NCBI GenBank assembly: GCA_030695725.1
Contig: JAUYPN010000075.1
Location: 1 to 22,438, forward strand
Direction of reading: 5' to 3'
DNA length: 22,438 bases
DNA from: Candidatus Omnitrophota bacterium
Lineage (GTDB): Bacteria; Omnitrophota; Gorgyraeia; 2-01-FULL-45-10
Positions 14,594 to 22,438 of the stretch are shown in pieces (the first letter of the stretch is position 1; each line of letters begins with the position of its first letter). The position numbers and the translations under genes are program-made. The notes beneath the pieces are model-generated. The model did not search any database, was not told the origin of the DNA, and saw nothing but the letters and a program-made list of their open reading frames with translations.

Positions 14594-16099
14594 CTACTTC
14601 TTCTCGTCGATTTTAATCTCTTCCATGTGCTGGTTGGGGTCTTCAATAACGCGAATGTACTTCCTGAAGCGCCTCTCGAGCTGTTTTATCATGTCCCTTT
14701 CGGGCGCAACCACATACGAAGCGACTCCGGGATGCAGAGTTACGAATACCTCCCGGGCCCTAGTCGCGGATAGTATACGCGCAAGCTGGCGCGCGAGATT
14801 GGTCGATACGGTGGATGGCGATTTTATGGTGCCCCTGCCGCCGCAATAGGGGCATCTCTGGTAGCTCTTGGCCTCGATACTGCGCCTCGCTCTCTGGCGC
14901 GTCATCTCCACAAGGCCTATGCTCGATATGTTCAGTATCTTCGTCTTGGCTTTATCGTTCTCGAGCGCTCTTTCAAGAGTTTTGACTATCGTTTTTCTGT
15001 GGCCGCCGAACTCCATGTCTATGAAATCTATGATTATGATGCCGCCTATATCGCGAAGCCTGAGCTGGCGGGGAACCTCTTCGGCGGCCTCTAAGTTAGT
15101 CCTGAATGCCGTCTCCTCCAGGTTCTTATGCCCGACCGATTTACCGGAATTCACATCGATGGCCACTAAGCTCTCGGTCTCATCAAATACGAGATATCCG
15201 CCCGATTTAAGCTGTATTATCCTGTTGTATATCTTATCTATCTGCCTCTCCACATCATATTTTTCGAATATGGGCATCCTGTCGGTATAAAGCTTCAGCC
15301 TGCTCCTCAACTGCGGCGAGGTCATCCTCAGGAATTTCGAGATCCTTCTGTAATCGTTCTTCGAATCCACTTCGAGCCTTACTGTGGCTTCCGTGAAATT
15401 ATCGCGGGCGGTCCTCAGTATGAGGTCGTATTCCTGATGTATCAATTGGGGCGGCTTTGCCTTTTTGGCTTTATACCTTATGTGCTGCCATAATCTGATC
15501 AGATAGCGCGTTTCGCGGAAAAAATCTTTCTGGCTCGCTCCGATGGCGGCCGTCCTCACTATAAACCCTATATCCTTGGGAAGCTTGAGATCCTCTATGA
15601 TCTTGCGGATCCTGTCGCGTTCTTTATGATCCTCTATCCTCTTCGACAGCCCTATACGGTTATCGAACGGCATCAGGACGAGGAATCTGCCCGGAATGGA
15701 TATGTGGGCCGTAAGCCTGGCGCCCTTGGTGCTGATAGGTTCTTTTACGACCTGCACCAGCACTTCATCGCCCTTCTTCAGCATCGTGGCTATCGACTGC
15801 CTCTTCTGATCTTCTCTCTTCTCCTGGTGCTCTCCGCCCTCTTCTCCCAGGAGGCGGTCAAAGTCCGAGGCGTCTTTCTCGACGTCGGTAACATAGAGAA
15901 AACCGTTCTTCTCGAGGCCTATATCGACGAAAGCCGCCTCTATCCCAGGCAATACCGATTCGACCTTGCCCTTATAGACATTTCCCACGAGGTTTACGGT
16001 ATCGGCCCTCTCTATGTAGAACTCTTCTATCTTTTTGCTGTCCAAGACCGCGACGCGTTTTTCGTGCTGCTCGACGTTTATATATATCTCTCTTGACAT
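14594..16099 (-). CDS. rng: Ribonuclease G/E family endoribonuclease
   Basis: Cleaves single-stranded AU-rich RNA, in rRNA 5' maturation and mRNA decay, in the cytoplasm. The 501 residues match RNase G rather than the longer RNase E, since the C-terminal degradosome scaffold is missing. The S1 domain spans about 38-135 (NVYKGKVESVLPGIEAAFVDIG). The catalytic metal-binding aspartates are Asp315 (VAIDVNSGK) and Asp358 (IIIDFIDM), and the zinc-link cysteines are at 416 and 419 (RCPYCGGRG). A charged Glu/Lys-rich insert at about 84-103 interrupts the S1 domain, which is seen in many relatives. ATG 16099 follows the DUF2344 stop by three bases, and GGAG lies upstream within that gene's end. DUF2344-rng linkage is conserved in many bacteria. 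Confidence 0.95.
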   Translation of the reverse strand: MSREIYINVEQHEKRVAVLDSKKIEEFYIERADTVNLVGNVYKGKVESVLPGIEAAFVDIGLEKNGFLYVTDVEKDASDFDRLLGEEGGEHQEKREDQKRQSIATMLKKGDEVLVQVVKEPISTKGARLTAHISIPGRFLVLMPFDNRIGLSKRIEDHKERDRIRKIIEDLKLPKDIGFIVRTAAIGASQKDFFRETRYLIRLWQHIRYKAKKAKPPQLIHQEYDLILRTARDNFTEATVRLEVDSKNDYRRISKFLRMTSPQLRSRLKLYTDRMPIFEKYDVERQIDKIYNRIIQLKSGGYLVFDETESLVAIDVNSGKSVGHKNLEETAFRTNLEAAEEVPRQLRLRDIGGIIIIDFIDMEFGGHRKTIVKTLERALENDKAKTKILNISSIGLVEMTRQRARRSIEAKSYQRCPYCGGRGTIKSPSTVSTNLARQLARILSATRAREVFVTLHPGVASYVVAPERDMIKQLERRFRKYIRVIEDPNQHMEEIKIDEKK

Positions 16100-16102
16100 G
16101 AC

Positions 16103-16402
16103 CTATTCCATCTCCTCTGTCTTCGTGATCCTCACGCCTTCCGGCAAATTTTTATTCAACAATTCCATGAATAGAGCGGGCCGAACGGCCTTCGACACAT
16201 GAACGGTCAGCGCCTCATCGAGGCTCTCGACGCCTAGTTTTAAAGCCCTATCGATGCTTATCTTTAAATGTGGGCTGAAACCCTGAGTTACGGTAACAGG
16301 CAGGTCCGCTCTGCGCAGCGCTCTCTGGAACAGCCTCATCAGGTCGAGATGAGATATGAATCTCATATCGCCCGTCTTTTGAAAACTTGAAACTATCTTC
16401 AA
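16103..16402 (-). CDS. DUF2344 / TIGR03936-like protein, N-terminal half only
   Basis: A 99-residue protein whose sequence (FQKTGDMRFISHLDLMRLFQ, then VTQGFSPHLKIS and LKLGVESLDE) is the N-terminal half of the 'radical SAM-linked' DUF2344 family, usually about 200 residues or more. Family function is unknown. In many genomes it follows a radical SAM gene and precedes rng. Here rng does follow directly, but the radical SAM partner is absent and a secretin gene lies upstream instead. The protein ends cleanly at MELLNKNLPEGVRITKTEEM plus Glu. Only three bases separate its stop from rng, so no C-terminal half remains in another frame. The start is TTG 16402, two to three bases after the second secretin's stop, with a weak AGGT before it. 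Confidence 0.85.
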   Translation of the reverse strand: MKIVSSFQKTGDMRFISHLDLMRLFQRALRRADLPVTVTQGFSPHLKISIDRALKLGVESLDEALTVHVSKAVRPALFMELLNKNLPEGVRITKTEEME

Positions 16403-16405
16403 TAC

Positions 16406-18007
16406 CTACTTTATCTTTCTCTTCTTGATCGTCTTCTGCCAATCTTCCTGGCTCAATTCGTAATTGGGCACATACGTCTTATCGAGAAGCGGAACATCCG
16501 ACAGCTGCTTACCCTTCTTCATGATCTTGACGGTCACGAAGAATATGAGCTCTACCTTCTGCTTCATCTTATTCTTCTTGGTAAAGAGAAGACCTATGCC
16601 GGGAACATCTCCGAATATGTCTCCCAGGAACGGTAGTTTATTCTTTGTGTCGATGACTCTCTCTTTTATGAGGCCGCCGATAAATATGGTATCGCCGTCC
16701 TTGATCATCACTTTTGTGTTCGCCTGCCTCGAAGTGAATACCGGCGCGACGATGCCGTTTTTGGCGTCGATCGTATCGTATCTCAGGAGGTCGCTGATCT
16801 CAGGAATAATATCCACCACTATCTCTTCCTTATCGTTTATGTGCGGCGTGACCTTCAGCTTTATACCCAGGTCCTTCGCTTCGTAACCGGTTATCTCGAT
16901 CTTGCCGGTCGTGGAGTTCCTCTCGTACTTGGGCATATTGAGTGTCTGGCCCACGAGTATGTTCGCCTCGCTGTTATTCAGCGTGGCTATGCGGGGGTTT
17001 GACACGATGTTCGTCTGGGCCCGCTGTTTTATCAGTTCGAGGACGGCGCTGAACTGCGAAAAGTCGAGCGTCCCGAAGGAGAATGAATTCTTAAACATCT
17101 CTTGAGCCAGATCGACAAAAGGAAAGCCCTTGGCGCCATTAGCTTGATTCGGAGGAGGGAAAGCGGCTGCGGTAGTTGTTACCTGCAGATCAACAGTTTG
17201 AGTAGTTGTTGTAGGCGCCGCTGTCAGCACTAAAGGCGTGTATTTTTCAAGATATTTGTTATCGCGCACATCGAAATAATCAAAAGGAAACGTGGTGGGC
17301 CTCTTGGCGCCGCTTGCCTCGAACTTCACGTTCCAGTCTATCCCTATTTTCTCATCATCGCCCAATACCGTCTCTATGATCCTGGCCTCTATTAGGACCT
17401 GCTCAGTCTCTTTATCTAATTTTTCCAGTATCTGGGCCACCCTGTACACATTTGTGGGAATGTCGGTGACGATAAGCATATTGGTCCTCTCATCGTATTT
17501 CACTTTGCCTCTGGAGCTGATTATCTTCTTGATGGAGACTACAAGATCCTTCGCCTTGCCGTAATTGAGGTTTATGGCCTGCGTGACGACCTCCTCCTGC
17601 TTCAATTTATCGAGCGTTACCACGCGGATTATGTCGCCCTCTCTCTCGTAAGCGAATCCGTAATTCCTGACTATCACATCGAGAGCGACCTTCCACGGTT
17701 TATCGGTAAGTCTCAAGTCTATCACGCCTTTGACGTCTGGGGCGGCCACTATATCTACACCTGCCACTTCCGATATGTAGGAGAGCACCGTTCTTATGTC
17801 GGCGCCTTTAAAATTTACCGTGACATTACCGGGAGTTATCTGGTCCTCTTCTTCTGTCGGGTCGGGCACAAGCGGCTCGGGTTCCTTCGCTTCCGCCTTA
17901 GGAGCCTCTGCTTGAGGAGCCTCTATACCTTTAGCTTCCTCTATAGCAAACACAGCAAAGGGCGCGATTACAAATAACATTAGAAATATGAATATCAGAC
18001 GTTTCAT
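16406..18007 (-). CDS. Secretin (PilQ/GspD-type), second tandem copy
   Basis: Predicted outer-membrane secretin channel subunit. From ATG 18007 the 533-residue protein starts MKRLIFIFLMLFVIAPFAVFA, a clear signal peptide. A Pro/Glu/Ala-rich linker follows, then an STN/N0-like domain (NVTVNFKGADIRTVLSYISE), an N1/NolW-like domain (YDERTNMLIVTDIPTNVYRV), and the secretin beta-barrel domain with SNPRIATLNNSEANILVGQ and DTIFIGGLIKE. There are no AMIN domains. It is a close paralogue of the gene before it; the ends QKTIKKRKIK and QETIKKRKIK are almost the same. A Thr-rich variable stretch (PTTTTQTVDLQVTTTAAAFP) replaces a Gly/Ser stretch in the other copy. Its start overlaps the first copy's stop in ATGA, so the two should be made together. 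The upstream in-frame ATG at 18040 lies in the other gene's end and is rejected. Confidence 0.9.
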   Translation of the reverse strand: MKRLIFIFLMLFVIAPFAVFAIEEAKGIEAPQAEAPKAEAKEPEPLVPDPTEEEDQITPGNVTVNFKGADIRTVLSYISEVAGVDIVAAPDVKGVIDLRLTDKPWKVALDVIVRNYGFAYEREGDIIRVVTLDKLKQEEVVTQAINLNYGKAKDLVVSIKKIISSRGKVKYDERTNMLIVTDIPTNVYRVAQILEKLDKETEQVLIEARIIETVLGDDEKIGIDWNVKFEASGAKRPTTFPFDYFDVRDNKYLEKYTPLVLTAAPTTTTQTVDLQVTTTAAAFPPPNQANGAKGFPFVDLAQEMFKNSFSFGTLDFSQFSAVLELIKQRAQTNIVSNPRIATLNNSEANILVGQTLNMPKYERNSTTGKIEITGYEAKDLGIKLKVTPHINDKEEIVVDIIPEISDLLRYDTIDAKNGIVAPVFTSRQANTKVMIKDGDTIFIGGLIKERVIDTKNKLPFLGDIFGDVPGIGLLFTKKNKMKQKVELIFFVTVKIMKKGKQLSDVPLLDKTYVPNYELSQEDWQKTIKKRKIK

Positions 18008-19659
18008 TTTATCTTTCGCTTCTTGATCGTCTCCTGCCACTTTTCTTGACTATAATCGTAATTTGGTTTATAAGTCTTTTCGGATAAAGGCACATCTTTT
18101 AAATTTGCCCCCGCCTTCATCAGCTTCACGGTTACGAAGAATATGAGCTCAGTCTTCTGCTTCACTTTTTCTTTCTTCGAAACCAATAACCCCAGGTACG
18201 GCACATCGCCCAAGAGGTCTCCGATAAAAGGCACGGGCTTCTTAACGTCTACTATATTTTCTTTTATCATGCCGCCTATGAATATCGTATCCTGGTCTCT
18301 TATCATGACCTTGGTATTCGCCTGACGGGAGGAAAATACGGGAGCCACTACGCCGCTTGAGGCATCGAGAGTGTCATATCTTAAAAAATCGCTTATCTCA
18401 GGGGCTATATCCACCGTGATCTCACTCTTTTCGTTTATGTGAGGCGTTACCTTTAACTTTATGCCCAGGTCCTTCGCGTCATAACCGGAAACCTCCATCA
18501 TACCGGTAGTGGAGTTCCTTTCATATTTTGGCATATTTATAGTCTGCCCCACTATTATGTAGGCGGGGCTATTGTTCAGTGTGGCTATGCGCGGATTTGA
18601 GATTACGTTGGTATCCGCTCTCTTTTTTATCATCTCCAACACGGCCCTGAACTGCGAAAAGTCAAGTGTACCGAATGTAAAGGAGTCCTTGAACATATCC
18701 TGGGCAATGTCTACGAAAGGGAAAGCCACGCTGCCGTTAGGGTTTGATGGAAATGCGGCCGTTGTACTGCTGCCCGTCACGCCGCCGGCTCCTGTAGAAA
18801 TCGAGTCTGTTCCTGTCTGGTCTATAGGAGAAAATTTCTTAAAGTATTTGTTATCTATATCGTAGTAGTCGAACGGGAACGTTATCGGCCTCTTCGCGCC
18901 CGTTGCCGCGATCTTGATGTTCCAGTCGATACCCATCCTCTCGTCATCTTCCAAAACCGTCTCCAAGACTCTCGCCTCTATAAGGACCTGATCGGTCTCT
19001 CTGTCCAATCTCTGTATCACCTGGCCGATCTTGTATACATTGGTCGGTATGTCCGTCACTAAGACCATGTTGGTCCTGTCATCGTACAGGACGTTACCCC
19101 TCTCTCCTACCATATCCTCGACGGCGCTCGTGATCTCTTTGGCCTTGCCATAGTTAAGAGGGAAGGCCTGCGTAACGGCCTCTTCCTGCAGCAGCTTATC
19201 AAGCGTCACAACCCTTATAATGTCTCCGTTCCTCTCATACGCGAAACCGTAATTACGCACTATGATATCGAGCGCGACCTTCCATGGTTTGTCGGTGAGT
19301 TTCAGGTCTATTATGCCCTTGACATCGGGCGACGCGATCACATCTACGCCCGCCACTTCCGATATATATGAGAGGACGGTCCTGATATCCGCGCCTTTAA
19401 AATTCACGGTGACATTTCCGGATTGGGTTTCCGCGGGCACTTCTTTAAGAGATGCCTCGGGAACGGGTTCTTCTTTAACAGGAGCTTCAAGAACAGGAGT
19501 TTCGGGAACGGAAGCTTCGGGAACGGGGGCTTCCGGTTCCACAACCGGAGGGTTGGCATCGACTGCATTATTCTCATCGGCAGCTTTTGCCTTTGGGGAC
19601 AGAAAGGCCACCACAATTAACAGTATAAACAGCCTATGAACTGTCCTGCTACTTACCAA
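18004..19659 (-). CDS. pilQ: Secretin (PilQ-type), first tandem copy
   Basis: Predicted outer-membrane gate of the pilus or secretion machine. It has 551 residues: a signal peptide (about 1-26, RTVHRLFILLIVVAFLSPKA), and a Pro/Glu-rich linker of repeated PVPEA/PVLEA units (about 38-78). Then come an STN/N0-like domain (NVTVNFKGADIRTVLSYISE), an N1-like domain (YDDRTNMVLVTDIPTNVYKI), and the C-terminal secretin domain with SNPRIATLNNSPAYIIVGQ and DTIFIGGMIKE. It is shorter than proteobacterial PilQ because the AMIN domains are missing. The start is TTG 19659, overlapping the pilP stop by 11 bp, with AAGGA seven bases upstream. Position directly after pilMNOP supports the pilQ name; GspD is the alternative. 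Confidence 0.9.
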   Translation of the reverse strand: MVSSRTVHRLFILLIVVAFLSPKAKAADENNAVDANPPVVEPEAPVPEASVPETPVLEAPVKEEPVPEASLKEVPAETQSGNVTVNFKGADIRTVLSYISEVAGVDVIASPDVKGIIDLKLTDKPWKVALDIIVRNYGFAYERNGDIIRVVTLDKLLQEEAVTQAFPLNYGKAKEITSAVEDMVGERGNVLYDDRTNMVLVTDIPTNVYKIGQVIQRLDRETDQVLIEARVLETVLEDDERMGIDWNIKIAATGAKRPITFPFDYYDIDNKYFKKFSPIDQTGTDSISTGAGGVTGSSTTAAFPSNPNGSVAFPFVDIAQDMFKDSFTFGTLDFSQFRAVLEMIKKRADTNVISNPRIATLNNSPAYIIVGQTINMPKYERNSTTGMMEVSGYDAKDLGIKLKVTPHINEKSEITVDIAPEISDFLRYDTLDASSGVVAPVFSSRQANTKVMIRDQDTIFIGGMIKENIVDVKKPVPFIGDLLGDVPYLGLLVSKKEKVKQKTELIFFVTVKLMKAGANLKDVPLSEKTYKPNYDYSQEKWQETIKKRKIK

Positions 19660-20032
19660 TTTTAATTCCTTCTTCGTCCTGCAGGCTTAATGTATGGTCT
19701 TTTCCGTCGATCGAAAGCTCGACCGTCTTTTTAGAGATCTTCTTTACCCGTAGAAGCCCGAATTGATCGGCCTCTTTCACCATCTGGCCGTTCAATATCG
19801 CGATATTCTTTCCCAAAGGCCCTATAGCTATGCCTTCAAGTAGAACGTCTTCTACGGCGGCTACTCCCTCAAGTCCGGCCGGACGATTTCTCTTCTCCTG
19901 ACCCAATAAAGGAACGAACGGATCGCGCTTACCTTTCGGTTCATACCCGGATGCTGATCTCGGCAGTAAGCACGACAGCGCGGCCGCAACAGACGCCGCC
20001 ACTATAATAATATACACTATTCTTCTGTTCAT
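19649..20032 (-). CDS. pilP: PilP-like inner-membrane/periplasmic pilus assembly protein
   Basis: From ATG 20032 the protein has 127 residues. One hydrophobic N-terminal segment (RRIVYIIIVAASVAAALSCLL) acts as anchor or signal. The motif KGKRDPFVPLLGQ follows, which is typical of PilP, and then a small beta-rich domain (VLLEGIAIGPLGKNIAILNG to DGKDHTLSL). PilP links the PilN/PilO inner-membrane pair to the secretin periplasmic domains, which fits its place just before the secretin genes. A longer reading from 20089 would overlap pilO by about 50 bp and put a Cys/Trp-rich stretch before the membrane segment; I prefer 20032, four bases after the pilO stop. The Cys in the hydrophobic segment (LSCLL) could be a lipobox but is a poor match. 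Confidence 0.85.
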   Translation of the reverse strand: MNRRIVYIIIVAASVAAALSCLLPRSASGYEPKGKRDPFVPLLGQEKRNRPAGLEGVAAVEDVLLEGIAIGPLGKNIAILNGQMVKEADQFGLLRVKKISKKTVELSIDGKDHTLSLQDEEGIKIGK

Positions 20033-20036
20033 GGCA

Positions 20037-20669
20037 CTATTTATTTTCCGGAAGCAGTACGTATGTACATACCAGCAACTCCACATCATGTTTTTTAGGG
20101 GATGCCTTATTGGCCTCTATGCTTATGTCCGCCGCTTTCATGAATCTATCCGCGTTCTCCAGATTGTTCAGGAAGTTCCCGAGCTCATGATAACCGGACT
20201 TAGCGGTTATCAATATGGGTATCTCACGGTATATCTGGTTCTTATCCGCGGACTTGTCTTCTTTAGAATATGACATCGCCGGCACGATACCGATTATCTT
20301 TATATTGGACTCTTTGGCCATGTTCGAAAGGTTTTCCAAAAGCGCCGGTATCTCCTGCTCGGCCGGAAGCTTCTTCTCGTACGATTCGACTTTCTGGCTC
20401 TGCTCTTCCAGTTCGTCCTTCAATCTTTCAAAATCCTTTATTACGGTCCGGGCGGATTTCAGCTCTGATTTCGTCTTGCCCGTACTGGCAGTCAGTTCAA
20501 AAGCTCTCATGACTTGCGGAACGAAAACGAAATAGATATAAAGAGCCGCGGCCGCTAAGGCCGCCAGGATAGTCAATAACAAAATTTGGGTACGCGTATT
20601 CTTCAGGTCGATGCTTTTCAGATCAATATTCTTCAGGTCGATGCTTTTCAGGTCGTCAATTATATTCAT
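20037..20669 (-). CDS. pilO: PilO-like inner-membrane pilus assembly protein
   Basis: A 210-residue bitopic membrane protein. The short cytoplasmic N-terminus contains DLKSIDLKN repeated twice (residues about 6-24, encoded by two 30-bp DNA repeats). Next come one membrane helix (about 29-53, ILLLTILAALAAAALYIYFV), a periplasmic coiled coil rich in Lys/Glu (about 62-100), and a ferredoxin-like domain ending in VELLVCTYVLLPENK. PilO pairs with PilN to align the inner and outer pilus complexes. The ATG overlaps the pilN stop (TAATG), and pilP begins four bases after its own stop. Assignment rests on architecture and gene order more than on strict motifs. Confidence 0.87.
   Translation of the reverse strand: MNIIDDLKSIDLKNIDLKSIDLKNTRTQILLLTILAALAAAALYIYFVFVPQVMRAFELTASTGKTKSELKSARTVIKDFERLKDELEEQSQKVESYEKKLPAEQEIPALLENLSNMAKESNIKIIGIVPAMSYSKEDKSADKNQIYREIPILITAKSGYHELGNFLNNLENADRFMKAADISIEANKASPKKHDVELLVCTYVLLPENK
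20598..20657. repeat. Two 30-bp direct repeats in pilO
   Basis: Two adjacent copies starting ATTCTTCAGGTCGATGCTTT (20598-20627 and 20628-20657), nearly identical, each itself made of two related 15-bp halves. They keep the pilO frame and encode the repeated DLKSIDLKN of the cytoplasmic tail. Copy number could vary by slippage. Confidence 0.85.
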
Positions 20670-21343
20670 TATTTCGTCTTGAAGAAACAGGTTATGTTAA
20701 ACGTCATTATCTCCTGGTCGTCCAACTTTTCTCTTTTGATTGTGCCGAGCTCTATATCGCTGAAATCGGAATAAAAGACCGGGTCGTCCTTCAGGCTCTT
20801 TATAAAGCGCCCTATCAGCGCGGTCCCCTCCTCGCCCATGCTGGAAGCCGCGCCGGACAGAATAAGATACCCTGACAATACATTTTCCTCCGCCTGACCG
20901 CCCTTATTCTTCGCAAGACCGGCATTAACCGTCCCGGGCACCTCGGTGAGCTTTTCATCGTACTGCAGTTTCGTGAGCCATATACCCGGGGTCATGGAGT
21001 CGCTTAAGGAATTGAGTTTCTTCTCCCAGCTGAAGCGCTTGACCATGAGCTCGTTTATGACGTTAACTTTTTTGTTCGTCTTATCCACCTGGATCTTCAG
21101 CTTTTCGGTCTCCTGCTTTTTAGGCAGCATATCTTCATACTCAAGAGACAGGGACTTAAAAGTCCCTCCGCTCATGATGCCTATCGCAAAGAGCGCCAGC
21201 TGTATAAGTAAAATTGCACCGGCCGCCCACGCCGCTACGCTGAGTATCGGAAGGCTGGAAGCGCTCATCGCGGAAACGTCCGTCCTGACCGGAGAACGTT
21301 TTCTCCTTCTGATCTCTTCCGGAAGCAGGTTTATCTCTATCAT
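20669..21343 (-). CDS. pilN: PilN-like inner-membrane pilus assembly protein
   Basis: A 224-residue bitopic protein. The N-terminus carries INLLPEEIRRRK, the conserved PilN peptide that docks into the PilM groove. One membrane helix follows (about 34-60, VAAWAAGAILLIQLALFAIG), then a periplasmic coiled coil (about 66-105) and an alpha/beta domain with ISGxLS-like LSGYLILSGAASS near 156. It forms the membrane platform with PilO. ATG 21343 lies 11 bp after the pilM stop with AGGAT five bases upstream. Its stop shares a base with the pilO start. Nothing appears broken. Confidence 0.9.
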   Translation of the reverse strand: MIEINLLPEEIRRRKRSPVRTDVSAMSASSLPILSVAAWAAGAILLIQLALFAIGIMSGGTFKSLSLEYEDMLPKKQETEKLKIQVDKTNKKVNVINELMVKRFSWEKKLNSLSDSMTPGIWLTKLQYDEKLTEVPGTVNAGLAKNKGGQAEENVLSGYLILSGAASSMGEEGTALIGRFIKSLKDDPVFYSDFSDIELGTIKREKLDDQEIMTFNITCFFKTK

Positions 21344-21354
21344 GAAATCCTATT

Positions 21355-22383
21355 TTATCTTAACGCCAAACCCACGGCGACCGCGAAACAACCCTTCATC
21401 TTTTCAACAAGCGACGTATCGAATCCGCCCCGCGACTTATCCAGCGAATCGAAAGGATCCCAGAGAACGGGCTTTGATTCGAACGCCTCCTGGAAGAGCG
21501 TTTCAAGGCCGGGCAGGCTTGAAGACCCCCCGGATATGCATATTTCATCCACGCTCTTTCCGCTCTGATTTTCATAATAACTTAAGGAAAGGCGCGTATC
21601 ATCCAGAAGATTATTCATGATATTCTTTGTGCAGGCTGTTACATCTTTCAATCTATCCTTAGGCGACAGCTTTAAATCTTCGGCGGCCTTTACATCAATG
21701 CCCAGCGCCTTGGATATCGCCTGACTGAAGTCATCTCCGCCTATGACTATATCTCTGGCGAAACATATCACTCCGTCCCTTACTATGCCCACATTCGTAA
21801 AACTTGAGCCTATGTTCAGAAGCGCCGCTGTTTTACCCGCAGAGGCGCGGGAAGGGTTCTTTAAAAAAGCGTTGGCGAAGGCAAAGGTGTCGACATTCAC
21901 GGCGTTTACCGAAAAACCGCTCTCTTCGACGATCGACACCTTGTTCATTATAAAATCCTTCTTGGCGGCAACGAGCAGTATCTCCAGTTTGCCTTCCTTA
22001 TCATTTTTTCGAAGGATCTGATGGTCTACTATACAGTCATTTATGGGAAAGGGTATATGTTTCTCCGCCTCAAACTTAATAGCGCCCTTTAATTCGTCGT
22101 CCCTCATTTTGGGCATAGCGACAAACCTGACTATGACGTGCGGGCCTGAAACCGATATGACGGCTTCTTTGGCGGTGACATTTATCTCGCCGGACAAAGA
22201 TCTTATCGCTTCTATGAGAGGCTCCCGGATAGACGAGGACGCCTTTTTCATCCCCAGGCATACGAGGCTCAAATTTTCGCCGGATGAAGCGATCTCAACC
22301 ATCTTCACGAAGGAACTGCCTATGTCGAGCCCCACCCTATTCTTAATTTTAGACTGAAATTTTTTTCCGATATTGAAATTCAT
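21355..22383 (-). CDS. pilM: PilM-like cytoplasmic actin-fold pilus assembly ATPase
   Basis: A 342-residue cytoplasmic protein of the PilM/FtsA actin-like fold that binds the PilN N-terminus. The phosphate-1 motif GLDIGSSFVKMVEI is at about 19-32. The second nucleotide-binding segment is LLNIGSSFTNVGIVRDG, followed by RDIVIGGDDFSQAI, and the adenosine motif CISGGSSSLPGLE is near 287. The PilN groove partner sits immediately downstream, giving the canonical pilMNOPQ order. ATG 22383 is chosen because the protein then starts with the usual short polar lead. No strong Shine-Dalgarno is visible and the frame stays open to the window edge, so a longer N-terminus cannot be fully excluded. The cluster's promoter must lie to the right of the window. 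Confidence 0.92.
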   Translation of the reverse strand: MNFNIGKKFQSKIKNRVGLDIGSSFVKMVEIASSGENLSLVCLGMKKASSSIREPLIEAIRSLSGEINVTAKEAVISVSGPHVIVRFVAMPKMRDDELKGAIKFEAEKHIPFPINDCIVDHQILRKNDKEGKLEILLVAAKKDFIMNKVSIVEESGFSVNAVNVDTFAFANAFLKNPSRASAGKTAALLNIGSSFTNVGIVRDGVICFARDIVIGGDDFSQAISKALGIDVKAAEDLKLSPKDRLKDVTACTKNIMNNLLDDTRLSLSYYENQSGKSVDEICISGGSSSLPGLETLFQEAFESKPVLWDPFDSLDKSRGGFDTSLVEKMKGCFAVAVGLALR

Positions 22384-22438
22384 GTTGGCCCGATCTTTAA
22401 TTACGGCAGCTTGTGCCCCCCGCTCTCTTTGGAACAGG

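Noticed and set aside
20946..21620. Plus-strand open frame of 224 codons opposite pilN and pilM
   Set aside because: It crosses two well-supported minus-strand genes and shows no family features.
22384..22438. Possible 3' end of another upstream gene, with a stop at 22397-22399 in one frame
   Set aside because: Only about a dozen codons are visible, with no recognisable motif; the pilM frame is also open here, so nothing can be decided.

Overview
This is a bacterial chromosome segment in which every gene I can support lies on the minus strand, so transcription runs from high to low coordinates. A PilMNOP cluster with secretins and a Cys-type lipoprotein point to a diderm (Gram-negative-type) cell. 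Moderate base composition, the mix of housekeeping genes and abundant dispersed repeats suggest an uncultured lineage, perhaps of Omnitrophota/PVC type. That placement is inference; no rRNA is present to test it.

Layout in transcription order. (1) 22383-16406: type IV pilus/secretion inner-membrane and secretin genes pilM, pilN, pilO, pilP, followed by two tandem secretin paralogues, all tightly packed. (2) 16402-14594: a half-length DUF2344 gene and a ribonuclease G gene continue the same run. (3) 14318-14553: a 236-bp MITE-like inverted-repeat element fills the only gene-free stretch near 300 bp. (4) 14286-6203: lipoprotein, double-ACT protein, valS, nadC, uvrB, birA and coaX, with gaps of 0-40 bp or overlaps. 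(5) 6187-3938: heat-shock operon groES-groEL with a consensus sigma70-type promoter, a perfect CIRCE operator and a strong terminator. (6) 3876-1: a second consensus promoter, a GuaB3-type IMP dehydrogenase, and dnaE, which runs off the left edge.

The genes serve pilus assembly or secretion, RNA maturation, valine tRNA charging, NAD, biotin and CoA metabolism, excision repair, protein folding, guanine nucleotide supply and replication. No unknown multi-gene system is visible.

The unusual signal is repeat biology. Two dispersed repeat families are present. One is a double-hairpin GAGC/GTCGAA type (1-82 and 3874-3925). The other is a heptamer-periodic GCTGAYA type (5667-5735, 6060-6120, 10231-10262). 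Each family has one copy read in frame inside an essential-type gene, dnaE and nadC respectively. Other copies sit in regulatory DNA: one contributes to the -35 box of the guaB3-dnaE promoter, and two flank groES. Other points to check are the tandem secretin duplication and the truncated DUF2344 protein.
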